Source: Temnothorax longispinosus (Eukaryota; Arthropoda; Insecta; Hymenoptera; Formicidae). From it: DNA of 64,000 nucleotides. Positions within the stretch are counted from its first letter, which is position 1. Every line of letters begins with the position of its first letter. Made by a program: the position numbers and the translations under genes. Positions 15,233 to 28,300 of this stretch are shown piece after piece. Under the pieces are notes generated by a model. It did not search any database. It saw nothing but the letters and a program-made list of their open reading frames with translations, and was not told the DNA's origin. The stretch lies in contig NC_092360.1 of assembly GCF_030848805.1 (NCBI RefSeq), positions 12,028,001 through 12,092,000 of the forward strand, written 5' to 3'.

Positions 15233-16822
15233 TATATTCGTAACAGTGAAAGAACTTTTGAATTTCAACCTCGAAAAGTTGCTCCGAGCGCGATATGCGT
15301 GAGGGACAAAACGAAGAAGTGTGAAGCCTATCGAACTGTGAAGCACTCCTGTGAAATGACAATTAAAATCAGTAATATTCTGGTTGTGAAGTGCACAGCT
15401 TATTCTATTACTGTCTATACCACAAAGCTGAGTTAAAAGTATAAAGCACATAGTCCTCGTCATTATTATCTGGCGGAATAATAAAAGCATAGCATCACTA
15501 TGTCCAGCGTCTATATAATAAATATATAGACTAAATTTTTAGATCCTTCGACAAGTTTGAAATCGATTTTTACAGTTTCTCAAATTTCAAACATATATTT
15601 ATAATTAAATATGATTAAAATTCTCTATTGAATTTTTTAGTCAATTTTTTTTACTTGATTTTTCTGCAGGCATTTTTGCTAAGATTAATTTCTAATTATT
15701 CGAAAAATTTTTACAGTCACTCGACTCATTTGAGACCTATGCGGACAAAATTTTTACAATAAAAAATGTAGGTCATAATCCATCCAACATCTACGATGTT
15801 ACATTACAATTCAATCAAAATATTAAACTAATGTGTAAAATTGATTTTACACTCTTTTTTTATCGGCTAAGTAACTGGTTAATCGTTAACAAAGTGAAAG
15901 CCCTAATCCATGGTACAAATAAATAATTATAGCACGGATTCCCGCCGCGTAATAATCATCATTAAATCATCAAAAAATATAAATTATGTGTTATACATAA
16001 GGAATGTATACGAAAGCTTGAAATATCAATGCTTTCAAATGCACGTCCACAAGATAGTATTAATGTCGATCATTTTTACGATAGAACTATTTTATTAATG
16101 TTTCTAAAGCGTATCAATATTAAAGATAATAAATAAGTAGAATAAAGTGATAATAAAAAGTAACCGTTAAGATCAAACTAATGAGATCATATATTGCGCT
16201 TATTGAGCACAATGTATGTAAAATTTTTTATTATTCGGGATTTTATATATCGATATATCTCCTTTTGCGAAATCTATAAAGTAGTCACTAAGAAATGTAA
16301 ATAGAAAGTATTCTCGATAGTTTTACGTAAAAGTTTATTTCTAGTGTATGATCATTATAAATAGTAATAGTATTGTAAAAATAATTTTTATTAAAAAAGA
16401 AGCTTATTATCGCAATTAATGAATTTAATTTTTTTTCTTTCCTTTCTTCGCTTGACTCATAATTCGTAAAAAAATTTACACTTCGTGCACAACGTATTAA
16501 ATACTTTTTTCAATATACATATTTAAATTCGCTTCATTATATTATTATGTAGTCAGTGACGTGAAGATAGGTCACGCGATTTACATCCCATTTCTCATAA
16601 TTCAATAAAAGTAGAACAGTCTACTCACTACTGTTAACAAGAGCCAACTTCAGTGGAACGAGGAAAAAATTACAATAAGCCCGAGTGGATTTCTATCCAC
16701 AGAACGATAAAGAAACGTAGAAAACTATCGTAGGAAACGGTTCGAGACCAGGAAAAAAATCGCAGATTTAAACGTAAAAAGATGAATCCTTCGATACGCA
16801 CCCGTTTTTCGTGGAACTGGTA
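15233..16822. other. Intergenic AT-rich spacer between the receptor kinase and the HSF-like gene
   Basis: Holds the receptor 3' untranslated region at its left end and otherwise AT-rich sequence with no recognisable gene. Short open frames such as 15,910-16,098 have no domain or codon pattern of note. Confidence 0.5.
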
Positions 16823-16931
16823 ACTACGTTTACGCGAGCGTTACTTCTGTAGTAACTTACGATAATTCACTCGTTTACGCGAAGGAATTATCGTAAGTTA
16901 CTACTAGGAGTAACGCTCGCGTAAACGTAGT
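16823..16931. mobile_element. Perfect-arm hairpin element upstream of the HSF-like gene
   Basis: Outer arms ACTACGTTTACGCGAGCGTT and its exact inverse, then inner arms GTAGTAACTTACGATAATTC and its exact inverse, around a loop of about 16 bases. The loop itself repeats TTTACGCGA from the arms. The near-absence of mismatches points to a young insertion or to selection for pairing. It ends about 320 bases before the HSF-like start codon. Confidence 0.75.
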
Positions 16932-17251
16932 ATGGGAGCCTTCTTCTTCTTCTTGATGGTCGTCGAGCAGGCTGCTCCAGGCCCCAGGCTGTTCAAATAT
17001 AGGCCAGGGCGAAGTAGTAAGTATGGGAGCCGCTTGGATTGTTGTTGCCGTGATACGACGGTAATTTGTTTCGAAGGTGGCTCCGGGGGGAAAGGGGGAG
17101 GAACGAGTCTCAGGAGTCGACAAAACACAAAACCCGGACGGGACGCGGAACGTTCGAAACGCGCCGTTGACGATTCGCGCGCGCGGCGGCGACGGGCGGC
17201 CGTTCGATCCCAGATCCCAGGGTCCCGATTTTTCCCGACTTTTCCCCAGCG

Positions 17252-18742
17252 ATGACCGCCGCGAGGATGTACGAGGACTGCGTGCTGCAGTCGATGCGAT
17301 TCCCGCAGAAGCTCTGGCGGATAGTGAACGAATGCGAGACCGGGGCGATCCGGTGGGGCGCGAACGGCAACACGATACTGCTCGATTACAATAGATTCCA
17401 AGCGGAGTACCTGGACGCGCGCCGGCCGATCTTCAAGACGAGCAACATCACGAGCTTCATCAGGCAGCTGAACCTCTACGGCTTTCGCAAGGTCACCTGC
17501 CACGGCCGCGACCCGGTATGCACCTCCTGCAACCCGCACGTGCACGAGTTCCTGCACGAAAACTTCCGCGCCGACCGGATGGACCTGCTGGCCGAGGTGT
17601 GCCGGAAGTCCGGCGGCGGCAAGGGCCGATGCACGCAGCACGAAAAAGAGGCGAAAGGTGCGGAGGAGAATTCGCGACCGGAGGAGAAATCGCGTTCGGA
17701 AGAGAATCACCTGTCTCGCTTAAAACTATGCCAGGTATATTCGTTGAATATGAGTTATACGCAGAACACCCTTTTTTTCGTTGTATAGTGTGAGAAAAAA
17801 AAATTTATACGAAAATTGGATTGTTATTAATATTTATTAACTTATTGCTTAATATGTAACAATTGATACTAATTGCTTAATTATTTCAAAATATTTTACG
17901 ACTTCTTGGCAATAATACGGCAATAATACTTATATTTACGTTATAATTCCCAATAGTTGGCTTTGACTAAAACTTTGGAACAAATTATCCAAGAATATCG
18001 ACGGGAACACGAGGAGGAAAAAAAACTGATCACAACAAAGAATAATGCTTTAAAACGGATAAGAAACGCTCAAGAAGATACAGGTATAATAAATATTGAA
18101 ATTGACCTTGATTATCTATACCAGAATATATTAAATTGTTCATGCGTTATTTTTCTCATCAATATTGCTAATAGTAGTAACGCTTAAATTATTGCGACAA
18201 ATTAGTAAAAGTATATCTATGTTTGATGAAATTAAGAAGAGAAATCTCAATAAATACATCAATTAAAATCAATTGCATTTCGTTCCATCAGAATCTGGAT
18301 ATAATTTGAATTTTTAATAATTATTTTGTATGTCAAAATTTTGCCATGTATATACAATATACTTTGATATATTTAACAAATATTATTAATTTTATTAGTG
18401 TCAAACTTTCTTTATTGAGGTAAACTTCGTGAAAAATGATTTTGATAATGTCAACGATCTTTATACGTGTCAAATATTATATATGATGTTAAATATTTTG
18501 TATGATGTTTTAAATGTCTTAAAATATTAATAATTGTGTATGTTTCAGTTCCTGTTTTGTACGAGATTGAATTCAGCAATGTTCCGAATCGGAAACTTAC
18601 CATAGAACGGAATGTAAAATATTCGCCGTTTGTTCCTATAAAGACAGATACATCGTCCGAACGCAAAATGATCTCTTTACCTTGGCGCAGTGCTACGATG
18701 GATAAACGCAGCTCGCACTTGAACGTTCAAAACACTCAGTGA
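17252..18742 (+). CDS. HSF-type DNA-binding domain protein (divergent heat shock factor family member)
   Basis: Three exons in phase: 17252-17734, 17957-18083, 18549-18742, giving 267 residues. Residues about 15-115 form the winged-helix HSF domain: FPQKLWRIVNE, IRWGANGNTILLDY, then the recognition helix ITSFIRQLNLYGFRKV. The order matches HSF, and details such as RQLNLYGF recall the HSFY/HSF5 branch more than HSF1. The wing is odd, with a cysteine and histidine cluster CHGRDPVCTSCNPHVH. Exon 2 encodes a charged helix (LEQIIQEYRREHEEEKK) where HSFs have their oligomerisation coil, but it is much shorter and lacks long heptad arrays. Exon 3 matches nothing recalled. The GC-rich first exon contrasts with AT-rich exons 2-3. 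AATAAA at 18,877 may end the transcript. Targets and heat response cannot be inferred. Confidence 0.82.
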
Positions 18743-19079
18743 AATCAGCCTGGAACTGATCTCGATTTTCTTTTAAACAGTATTTATATTAAAATGTAAA
18801 ATTACAATGATATTATATCTGTTAAATTATACATTACGTTTAATTATTTAATATAATGATGATTAGTCTACTGACAAATAAAATCCACATTGTAATCGTA
18901 GGATCTCTACAGTGTACATATAGTAAAAAATATCGGTGTTAAAAATTAAAGTTTAAATAAAAGATGTTTATTTTATAATGGAAATGAGGTGAGCAATTTT
19001 TTAACCAAAACATTTTAAAACGTAATTTTTATTAAATAATTTATTTTTCAAGGAATTTGTAAAAATATTAAAATGATCC
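18743..19079. other. Short convergent 3' spacer
   Basis: Separates the 3' ends of the HSF-like gene and GPN1. It holds a plus-strand AATAAA at 18,877 and a minus-strand AATAAA (seen as TTTATT) near 18,967. Nothing else recognised. Confidence 0.5.
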
Positions 19080-20778
19080 TCAATTTTTACTTGTATTAGG
19101 TTCGGACTCCTGATTACTCCTTCGTTTAGCTTGGTCCATTTGATGTCTCTCTAAGAAATTTCTAAATGACATTTCATCTTTCTTTTCTTCAACTTCATTT
19201 TCCTCGAAATTGTTTTCCGTTCCGTCTTCGTCTTCGCTTGATTCATTACATGCGTGTTTCAGATAGATTTCCGAAGTATCGCGACCATCGTTAACCGTTG
19301 TCACAAAAGCTACAGCTTCTCCAATTGTTTTTTTACTAGCCTTTTCTAATTGTTCCTTTTCTGTCTTGTTTCGTTGAGCTTCCCTCTCTATCTTAAGTTT
19401 TTCCCAATCTTTTTTGTAACTCCTGTAAAAATAAAACACTTGTATCATAAATTATAATAAATATACGGGGTGACATGTGACTCTGTGTAAGAGCGGTTGA
19501 TTCGTAGTTGACTAGTTTTTTAGGTTCAATTTCGGCCACCCTACGTACGTTTTGGTTTTATAAGATAATTGGAAAATTAAAGGTTGAGTGAAGGAGTATG
19601 AAGGAGGTGACACAGTAATAACTCATTTTAGGAACCCATAATTCAATAAGATATATTGTATAAATGTGATTTACTGTCATTGATATATAAATTTGTAGAT
19701 GTTCAAAATATATGGCAATGCTTACGTTTCATATTCCTTCACGGCAGCTTCAGCCAGTTTCAGAAATTCATCAATTCCAGCACCCGTTACTGCGGAAACG
19801 CCACAGCATTGCAAATGACTATAAAACTCGTCTAGTGCAAGTGACATGCTGCGTGTAAGATTATTGATATAACCGCTTTCCTTGTCGAGTGCTTCTTGAA
19901 AAGCTTCGAAATCGTGCATCCATTCGACTGCATAACTATGGTCAACAATATCGATCTGAAATACATTAGTGATGCGTCAAGTGATTGTATCTAAATTGTA
20001 AAAACATACATGATACAGTTATAAAGAGAATTAATTACCTTATTCATGACCACGATAAAAGGCAATTTGGTTTTATAAAGTATAGAGCAAGCGTATAACA
20101 TGTTGGACATAAATGTAACAGGATTAACACTTCTCACGGTGTCTACCACATACACAACGATGGTTGGAAACTGAGATGCTAATGCTTCTGTTATAATCGA
20201 GCCGCTAGCCGACCATGTGAAAACCTCAATTTGTCCTGGTGTGTCAAAAATTACATAATTGTGCTCTTTACTGGCTTTGTTAATAAGTTCGATAACCTGA
20301 TGAAACTTTGTGGTAAAAAGATTCAAACTCGTAACTATACCACCATTTGGGCCCAAGTTATATTGTTTCATCACTTCTTTATAATTTACAGTGTCCCTTA
20401 TATCTGAAAGGAAATATAGCTCCGTTTAAAGCAAATGATAACAATAATAATGTTTATCATAATGCATACTTATATTTTACACCGCATAGTAAGTTACTGT
20501 GTATAAATTATATTAATTAAGTTTATTTTACCTATATTAGCAGGATACGGAACTTCTTTACAAGCAGGATCTAAATTAACGATGTATGGCTTTCCTATGT
20601 TATACAACCTAGAAACAAGTCCAGAGACAAATGAAGTTTTTCCAGCACCAGCCATTCCAAGTACGATGATACATGGTATCTTTCTTTCCTCTGCAGATTG
20701 GTCTTCCATTCTAGATGTGGTGTCTGAAGCACCACTTGCTGTTTCCGCAGCATCTGAATTACTCTTGAACTCTGCCAT
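19080..20778 (-). CDS. GPN1: GPN-loop GTPase 1 (GPN1/XAB1)
   Basis: Cytoplasmic GTPase that works with GPN3 in assembly and nuclear import of RNA polymerase II. Four exons, all in phase: 20778-20532, 20403-20039, 19955-19726, 19422-19080, giving 394 residues, a little longer than human GPN1. Visible motifs: P-loop [10 protein letters not shown] (about 41-50), the defining GPN insert YNLGPNGG (about 97-104), the G3 box FDTPGQIE, and the G4 box MNKID spanning the exon 2/3 junction. The last exon encodes a charged, glutamate-rich C-terminal tail typical of GPN1 and absent from GPN2/3. It is divergent from NOC2L with about 740 bases between start codons. Nothing is broken or missing. Confidence 0.95.
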
Positions 20779-21515
20779 TTATAAATCTGTAAATTTTATA
20801 TTTCACATTACACCTTTGTTACAAACAAAAAAAGGGTAATTATTTAGAATACGCGCTGCACCTCGAATATCAATAAAATATTATGCTCATTCGACGCGTT
20901 TTGACACGAAACCTCTGTCGGGTTAGCTTTGCGAGAAGATAAAAACACGTGTGTTCAGAGAGATTGATTTATAGACTTCTATAGCTGATCAATAAATTAT
21001 TTTACGTTTTTTAGAATGCTTTAAAAGTCAGATTAATTAACCTGTGTCTATACCAATCCCACCAATCCTGTAAATTACATATATTAATTATTTTTAATGC
21101 AGGAAGTGCGGCACAATGCAGAAAACAAGCTGAACAGCAGGAAATGGAACAAAGTCCCTAAACGCAGTGACATCACTGACACTGACGTCGCCAGACCACC
21201 GACCACGCGCGGATATACTGGAAGCACGTGGAAAGTGTAAAGGAGATTTGTGTTTATAAATATATCATTTAGCATTTATGTATTAATAATTTGATAAAGT
21301 AAAGATTTCAGGTAAGAGAAACGAGATCTCTATCATAATAACGAGATAATGTATAAATTTTCGTTTGCTGTTTAAAAATAAAAAAGTGAGAGGTTATAAA
21401 CGTCTTAATCCTCTCTTATTTCTCACTTATGTTCATTTATATTTTACAATCACACACTCTACAATATTTTTTCCAGATTACTCGAGTCAGTCGTAAAAGT
21501 TCACTTATCGACAAA
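20779..21515. promoter_or_regulatory. Shared divergent promoter region of GPN1 and NOC2L
   Basis: The 737 bases between two opposed start codons must contain both promoters unless one gene has distant 5' exons. A GC-richer patch at about 21,110-21,240 contains TGACGTCG (about 21,182), close to a CRE/ATF site. An AG acceptor just before the NOC2L start (near 21,476) would allow a 5' untranslated intron. Assignment of any site is tentative. Confidence 0.4.
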
Positions 21516-24482
21516 ATGAAGGTGAAGAAAGTAAGACAGAAGTCTCTTAACTCACCAAGAGGAAAGAAAGTCGCCAAGAGAAAGAAAGAAGATTTGAGCA
21601 AACTAACCACAGAAGAGTTCTTTGGACAAAATTTTGAAACAGATAGCGATGCATGCGATGATGGTGAAGAGGATAAAAACATAGGTATGATCTAAGAAAA
21701 AAACATTCATACAAATTCCTTTCATATTTTAAATTATTACCTTGCTTCTTATTGTCTTTTTACATAGACGACGAAGATAATGAACAGATGGATAGTGAAA
21801 ACAGTGAAGATGATGAGCAGATAGATAGTGATAGCAGTGAAGGTGACTTGGATCCTGCAGAGCACAAAAAGTCATTGATGAGATTGAAAGACACCGATCC
21901 TGAGTTTTATAAATATCTGAAAGAAAATGACAAAAATCTTCTGGACTTTAGAGTGTCGGACGATGAAGACGATGATAATTCTTCAATAAACGATAATAGA
22001 CATGTTCCCAATGAAAATTTGGAGGTATATATTCTTTACAAACGTAATTTTAACTTATTTTGTATTTATTTTCAAGCAATATTATTTGCAGGTTGCTAGC
22101 GACGAGAGTGATTTTGAGCCAGAAGAGGCTGAAGGCGATTCTAAAAAGATCACTTTACAATTACTGAAAACTTGGCAACAAAACATACAAACGGATAAGT
22201 AAGTTATCATTTGTTTTTTTTTGAGTCAATAGCAGAATATACATATAACTGCATTATGCTTTATTTGTAGATCGATAATCACTATTAAGTGTGCTGTAGA
22301 CGCTTTCCATGCAGCCTTAGATAGCGTCGCAGCATTACCTGATACGACCACGGAATATAAAGTAGATGGAAGTGCAGGTAAGTTTCAACGTCTGTTATTA
22401 AGCTACTTGCTATTTCTTAATTAATTTTGTTAAAATTTTATAAAAAATTTTAGCATTTAATGGTGTAATGCAACTATGCATAATGTATCTGCCTGATGCA
22501 TTTAAACGCTTTTTAAAGTTGGATCCGGAATCACAGGAAGTACATAAATCTAAAAGATTCGGAAAAATACGAGTAATTTTAAAATTGTACTTGTCTGATT
22601 TAATCAAAGTACGTATTTGTTAAATTTTCAATTATCTCGTTTAACTTAAATAATAAACATATAATGTTAATAAATATTATTTTCACAGTTATTACAAAGT
22701 GTAGCATCATCTAGTATTCTTACAGTGCTTTTGAAGCACTTACGACAAATGCTGCCTTACACTCGCTCATTCTCGTCTTTAACGAAACCATTGTTAAGAA
22801 TTTTGATAAAATTTTGGTCGACTGCAGAAGAGACTGTTCGGGTTACAGCTTTCTTAAATATATTACATATTGCAACTAAGAAAGAGTCTGTGTTAGAGAA
22901 GCTGTTAAAGGTGAGATCCACTATAGTCAAAGTAATATATGCCGACTGTTTGCAATCACGTCTGTGTTATTAAAAATTTCTTTCTTTCTTTCAGACCATG
23001 TATGTGAAATATGTTCAGAATACAAAGTTTGTTTCACCTAATACGTTACCAGGAATCAATTTTATGAAACATTCTTTGATTGAAATTTATCTGCTTGACC
23101 ATGATGTTTCGTACAATCATGCTTTTCTATATATCAGGCAATTAGCGATTAATTTAAGAAACGCCATAACATTAAAGAAAAAGGTAATTTTTAAAACAAC
23201 AATTGTACCTTTTATAACATCCCGAGAATTTAGAATTTTAATCTTTTTCTTTTCTTTTTCAGGAAAACTTTCAGGCTGTATATAACTGGCAGTATATAAA
23301 CTCTTTACGGTTTTGGACGGAATTAATAACTAAATCAAAGGATAAGTCGATGTTACGTTCGTTGTTATATCCATTAGTCCAGGTATCAATTTAAACAAAA
23401 AAATAATATAAATAATATAACAGTTTAATAGAAAACTATATTAAATTATTTGTTAACAGATTATTGTTGGAACAATAAAAGTCATTCCAACGGCGCAATA
23501 TTATCCATTACGATTCCACTGTATAGAAATGTTACTAGCCATTTCTAAGGAAACAGGAACATTTATACCTATTTTGCCATTTCTTCTCGAGGTATTCTCA
23601 ATTTTCAAACAACATTTATATTTGTACAATATGTAAATATTGTATGTTAATATTTTTTTTAGATATTGGACACTTACGATTTTAATAAGAGGCATAAAGC
23701 AGTTACAATGAAACCTATACCACTTATTTGCATATTGAGGATGTCAAAATCGCAATTGGCGGAGAATGGTTTCAAAGATAGTATTATCGAAACCGTTTAT
23801 CAATTCATTTTGGAAAATGCAGCGAACGAAAGTCATAAAATATATTTCCCAGATGTGTACATACCTTGTATAATACAGGTACTTAAAAAAAATAGAAACT
23901 GTTGAAGATGTTAATTTTTATTACATATATTATAATTATTAAATTAACGTGTGTTTCATCTTGCAGTTAAAGGCGTTTCTGAAGAAATGTCATGTGGCAG
24001 CTTACTGCAAGAAGATAAAACAGCTTTTAAATATGATTGAGGAAAATAGAAAATACATTGAAACTGAGCGTACTAAAATAACGGTAGATCTGAAGAACAC
24101 GGCAGAGATTACAAATTGGGAAAACAGAATGAAGATGGACGGTACAGAAATAGCCAAATTCTATGCTTCCTGGATTAAGATTCACAAATCTCAGGTGCTT
24201 AAGCTTCTTACAAAGAACGAAGAAGAAATCAATGTACCGGTGAGGCTACCCAAGAAACAGAAATTAGATGAGCGAGATGCAGAAGATAGCGAAGAAGAGA
24301 GCGAGCTTGAATTTCGATTAAAGGGAACGGAATCCGAAACAGAAAGGAAAAAGTCATTGAATAAGGCGAAAAAGCGCAAGAAAAGCAAAGAGAAAAAGAC
24401 AACCAACAATATCGAGGATGAAGATTTGCCAAGAGAAGACACAGATATTGTACAAGATATAAATAGCGATGATTGGGGCTAA
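21516..24482 (+). CDS. NOC2L: Nucleolar complex protein 2 homolog (NOC2L)
   Basis: Nucleolar protein that in the Noc complexes escorts pre-60S ribosomal particles. Eleven exons join in phase: 21516-21684, 21768-22024, 22092-22198, 22271-22377, 22454-22608, 22689-22910, 22995-23183, 23263-23382, 23460-23591, 23663-23878, 23967-24482. The N-terminus is lysine-rich and then strongly acidic ([16 protein letters not shown]). The central helical region carries NOC2 signatures, including [43 protein letters not shown] and [16 protein letters not shown]. The C-terminus is a charged tail ending in an acidic patch with SDDWG. Length (about 730 residues) fits the family. AATAAA near 24,561 is a likely poly(A) signal. 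Confidence 0.94.
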
Positions 24483-25319
24483 AATGTGTAAGATAAAAAA
24501 TTAATGACCATATATAAGATGAATAATACATGTATTTTATATATGTTCTGAAATGTATTTCAATAAATCTTCCATTATCCTTATATTCCATTACTAATTA
24601 TTTTTACTTATAATTAATTTCTAATTATAATATGTACTTTGAGAGTTATATACATAGTAATTATTGATTTGATAATAAAACATGTTCAATAAAACATGTT
24701 CGCGCCACCGTCGGGATATAAAATTATTCTTCCGCGTCACACTTGGGGTACGAATTTTTATTTTCGCCACCGTTGGGGTATTAAATATTTATTTCTCCGT
24801 CATTGGGATATGAAAAAATTTTTTTTCCTTATTAAGGATGTGATATTTTATTATTCTGTCATTGTGGTATGAAATTATTTTCGCGCCATTGTTTGAAATT
24901 TTTTTTGCACCTTTGCCGACGTGATAGATTTTTTTCACAGCGACGCAGCGCCAGCGCGGCCAGCGTGATCATTTTTTGATAGGTTAGGTTTATGTATTTA
25001 TGGTTGCTACAGATACAATTACAAACTTTCTATTACTTTCGTTTACTTTCTAATTTATTATACGTTGTCACAGATTCTTGATAAATAATCCGAATTCAAT
25101 TCAGATGTAATGCAAGTCTTAGTTCAGTACTAATTTGCATTTTATTCGGCAAAGTATACAAGGCATTGTTTTGCAGGTTAAAATGACAGGAATCAAGTTT
25201 CGGAGTCTATGAAGTATAAAAGAACAATTTTAAGGATTGACGACCTAGTATCGAACGCATTCATAACATAATTCGCTTGAGATTTACACATTCGTGATAT
25301 TGTAGAGAAAATATACAAA
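24483..25319. other. NOC2L-CPSF2 spacer
   Basis: Contains the NOC2L 3' end, a direct duplication AATAAAACATGTTC at about 24,674-24,702, the tandem array listed separately, a short GC-rich stretch (CGACGCAGCGCCAGCGCGG) near 24,940, and the CPSF2 5' leader. No other gene seen. Confidence 0.5.
24700..24952. repeat. Degenerate tandem repeat, period about 25-33 bases
   Basis: About eight diverged units, each with a GC-rich head like CGCCACCGTTGGGGTAT and an AT-rich tail like GAAATTATTTTT. The GC heads recur at 24,701, 24,732, 24,765 and further right with growing decay. The array lies entirely between two genes and encodes nothing. Confidence 0.7.
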
Positions 25320-28300
25320 ATGACATCCATTATAAAGCTTCACGCTGTCTCCGGAGCGATGGATGAATCCCCACCTTGCTACATATTGCAAGTGGACGAA
25401 CTGAGGATATTATTAGATTGTGGATGGGACGAAAATTTTGACCAGGACTTCATAAAAGAATTAAAGAGGTATCATCACTTATGAAGTAACTGTTATTGTA
25501 ACAAGTTACACTTCAATCTTCGTATATTTACTTCTCTTATGGCTCACGTTTCCAGACATGTGCATCAAATAGATGCGGTATTGCTTTCATATCCAGATCC
25601 ATTGCATTTAGGTGCATTACCGTATCTGGTAGGTAAATGTGGCTTGAATTGTCCCATATACGCTACCATACCCGTCTACAAAATGGGCCAAATGTTTATG
25701 TACGATATATATCAGGTATGTTCCTTCATAATAAAAAAATATTAATTTTAAATCGATACTGGTATTTAACCGGTTATATTGGTTTCAGTCCCGACATAAC
25801 ATGGAAGACTTTGATCTATTTACTCTAGACGACGTTGATGCCGCATTTGATAAAATTGTTCAGCTAAAATACAACCAAAGTATATCGATGAAAGGTAAAG
25901 GCTATGGCGTTACATTGACACCCTTGCCGGCAGGACACATGATTGGTGGGACAATTTGGAAGATCGTGAAAGTTGGAGAAGAGGATATAATATATGCCGT
26001 AGATTTTAATCACAAAAAGGAGCGCCACTTGAACGGTTGTGAATTGGAAAGATTGCAAAGGCCGTCACTATTGATAACAGATGCATTCAATGCCACGTAT
26101 CAACAAGCCAGACGAAGAACAAGGGATGAGAAGTTGATGAGTAAATTTCGTATTCTTCATCAAAATCATAAATTAAAATAGATAAATGTGGAAGGCACAT
26201 CTATAGATATTTTTTATTTGTCATTTTTGTGGTTTAGCTAATATCTTGCAAACATTGCGAGGCGGTGGAAATGTGTTGGTCAGTGTAGACACGGCTGGTC
26301 GTGTACTGGAGCTGGCACATATGTTGGATCAGCTGTGGCGTAATAAGGAATCCGGATTACTTGCCTATTCATTAGCTCTTCTTAATAACGTGAGCTACAA
26401 CGTTGTAGAATTCGCAAAATCGCAAATCGAATGGATGAGCGATAAATTAATGAGAAGCTTTGAAGGCGCACGCAACAATCCATTTCAATTTAAACATTTG
26501 CAACTTTGTCACAGTATGGCTGAATTGAATCAAGTCGCAAGTCCAAAGGTAAGTAAAAAGATTAAAAGTATCTGTAGTCCTCTTAGATCATTTAATTCGA
26601 AGATTAATTTCAAATTGTTATTTAGGTGGTTCTTGCAAGCACTCCCGATATGGAATGCGGATTTTCCCGAGAATTATTTCTTCAATGGTGTTCTAATCCA
26701 CAAAACAGTATTATATTAACGAGTAGGACGTCTCCTGGTACACTTGCCAGAGACTTGGTAGAGAAAGGAGGTAATCGAAACATTACGTTAGAAGTGAGAA
26801 GACGAGTGAAACTCGAAGGTATTGAACTGGAAGAATATCAGAAAAGAGAAAAGCTGAAGCAGGAGCAGATGAAACAGGAGCAGATGTAATATATATCCAT
26901 CTATCATTTATATATAATTTATGTTTTACTAATTATGCTTGTAATGCGTCTTGTTAGGGAAACTGCAGACGTGAGTTCCGAGTCGGAAGACGAAATAGAA
27001 GTTGGTACTGGCAGAGGAAAGCACGATTTACTGGTGAAGCAAGAAACTAAGCCTGGCTTTTTTAAACAAAGTAAAAAGCAACACCCTATGTTTCCATTTG
27101 TGGAGGAAAAGATTAAAATAGACGAATACGGAGAAATCATAAAGTAAGGATATTTATATATCTCACAAAGTATACCTCAACAAAAACATATAATAAAAGC
27201 CTAGTTCTAACATAAAGAAAATATACATTTAATCTTTTTTGAAAATCTGTATATCTCTATGCAAAACGTTAAAGAAATATAAGAAATACGCTAAAACCAT
27301 TATTTACACTTATTTATATTTTAACAGTAATTAATAACTCGAAGCTTGTTTATCCGTTTATTTTTATGAATATGTACTTTATTATATGTATATGTAAGTA
27401 TAAATTTGTATTCTTTACTATTTATTATTGCAGACCGGAAGATTATAAAATAGCAGAGACTGTGCCCGAAGTGGAAGATAATAAGGAAAACGTAGAAATG
27501 AAGCAGGAGGAAGCTAATTATCATCCAGAAGTAGCTATGGATATTCCGACGAAATGTGTACAAGTTTCGCGCACGATGACTGTTAACGCGGCGGTAACAT
27601 ATATAGATTTCGAAGGTAGATCCGACGGCGAATCCCTACAGAAAATTTTGGCGCAGCTAAGGCCGAGAAGAGTCGTCTTGGTCAGAGGTTCGCCTAAAGA
27701 TACAGATATACTAGCGCAGCAAGCGCAAAGTACCGGTGCGAGAGTATTTATTCCGGGCAGAGGAGAGACGCTAGACGCTACGACGGAAACGCATATTTAT
27801 CAAGTAATTAATAATTGTTTTTACTAACATTAAATAATATAATTTTTATTTATTTATTTTTTTTATTTATATTAATTAAGAAATTGGTGTAAAATCTATT
27901 TTTTTTCATTGTAGGTACGTTTGACCGACGCTCTAGTGAGCGGATTGAATTTCTCGAAGGGTAAGGGCGACTCCGAAGTGGCCTGGATAGATGCGATGAT
28001 AACGGCGCGTGACCAGGTTTGTCGAGACGCCATTGCCGATACTGAATCCGAGAACGCGATTGATGAAAGTGACAAAATACTGACTTTGGAACCACTGCCA
28101 TTAAATGAGGTGAGACACAGATTGCAAGTAAAAACTACATAAGAGAACGTGCACAATTCAATTTACATCTTAAATTATACATTTCAGGTTCCCGGTCATC
28201 AAACGACGTTCATAAACGAATTGAAACTATCCGACTTTAAACAGGTTTTGAACAAAAGTAACATTCCATCGGAATTTAGTGGAGGAGTACTATGGTGCTG

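Noticed and set aside
16904..17710. 268-residue minus-strand open frame over the HSF-like gene
   Set aside because: GC-rich antisense shadow of the HSF domain exon; no recognisable domain, and it runs through the hairpin element.
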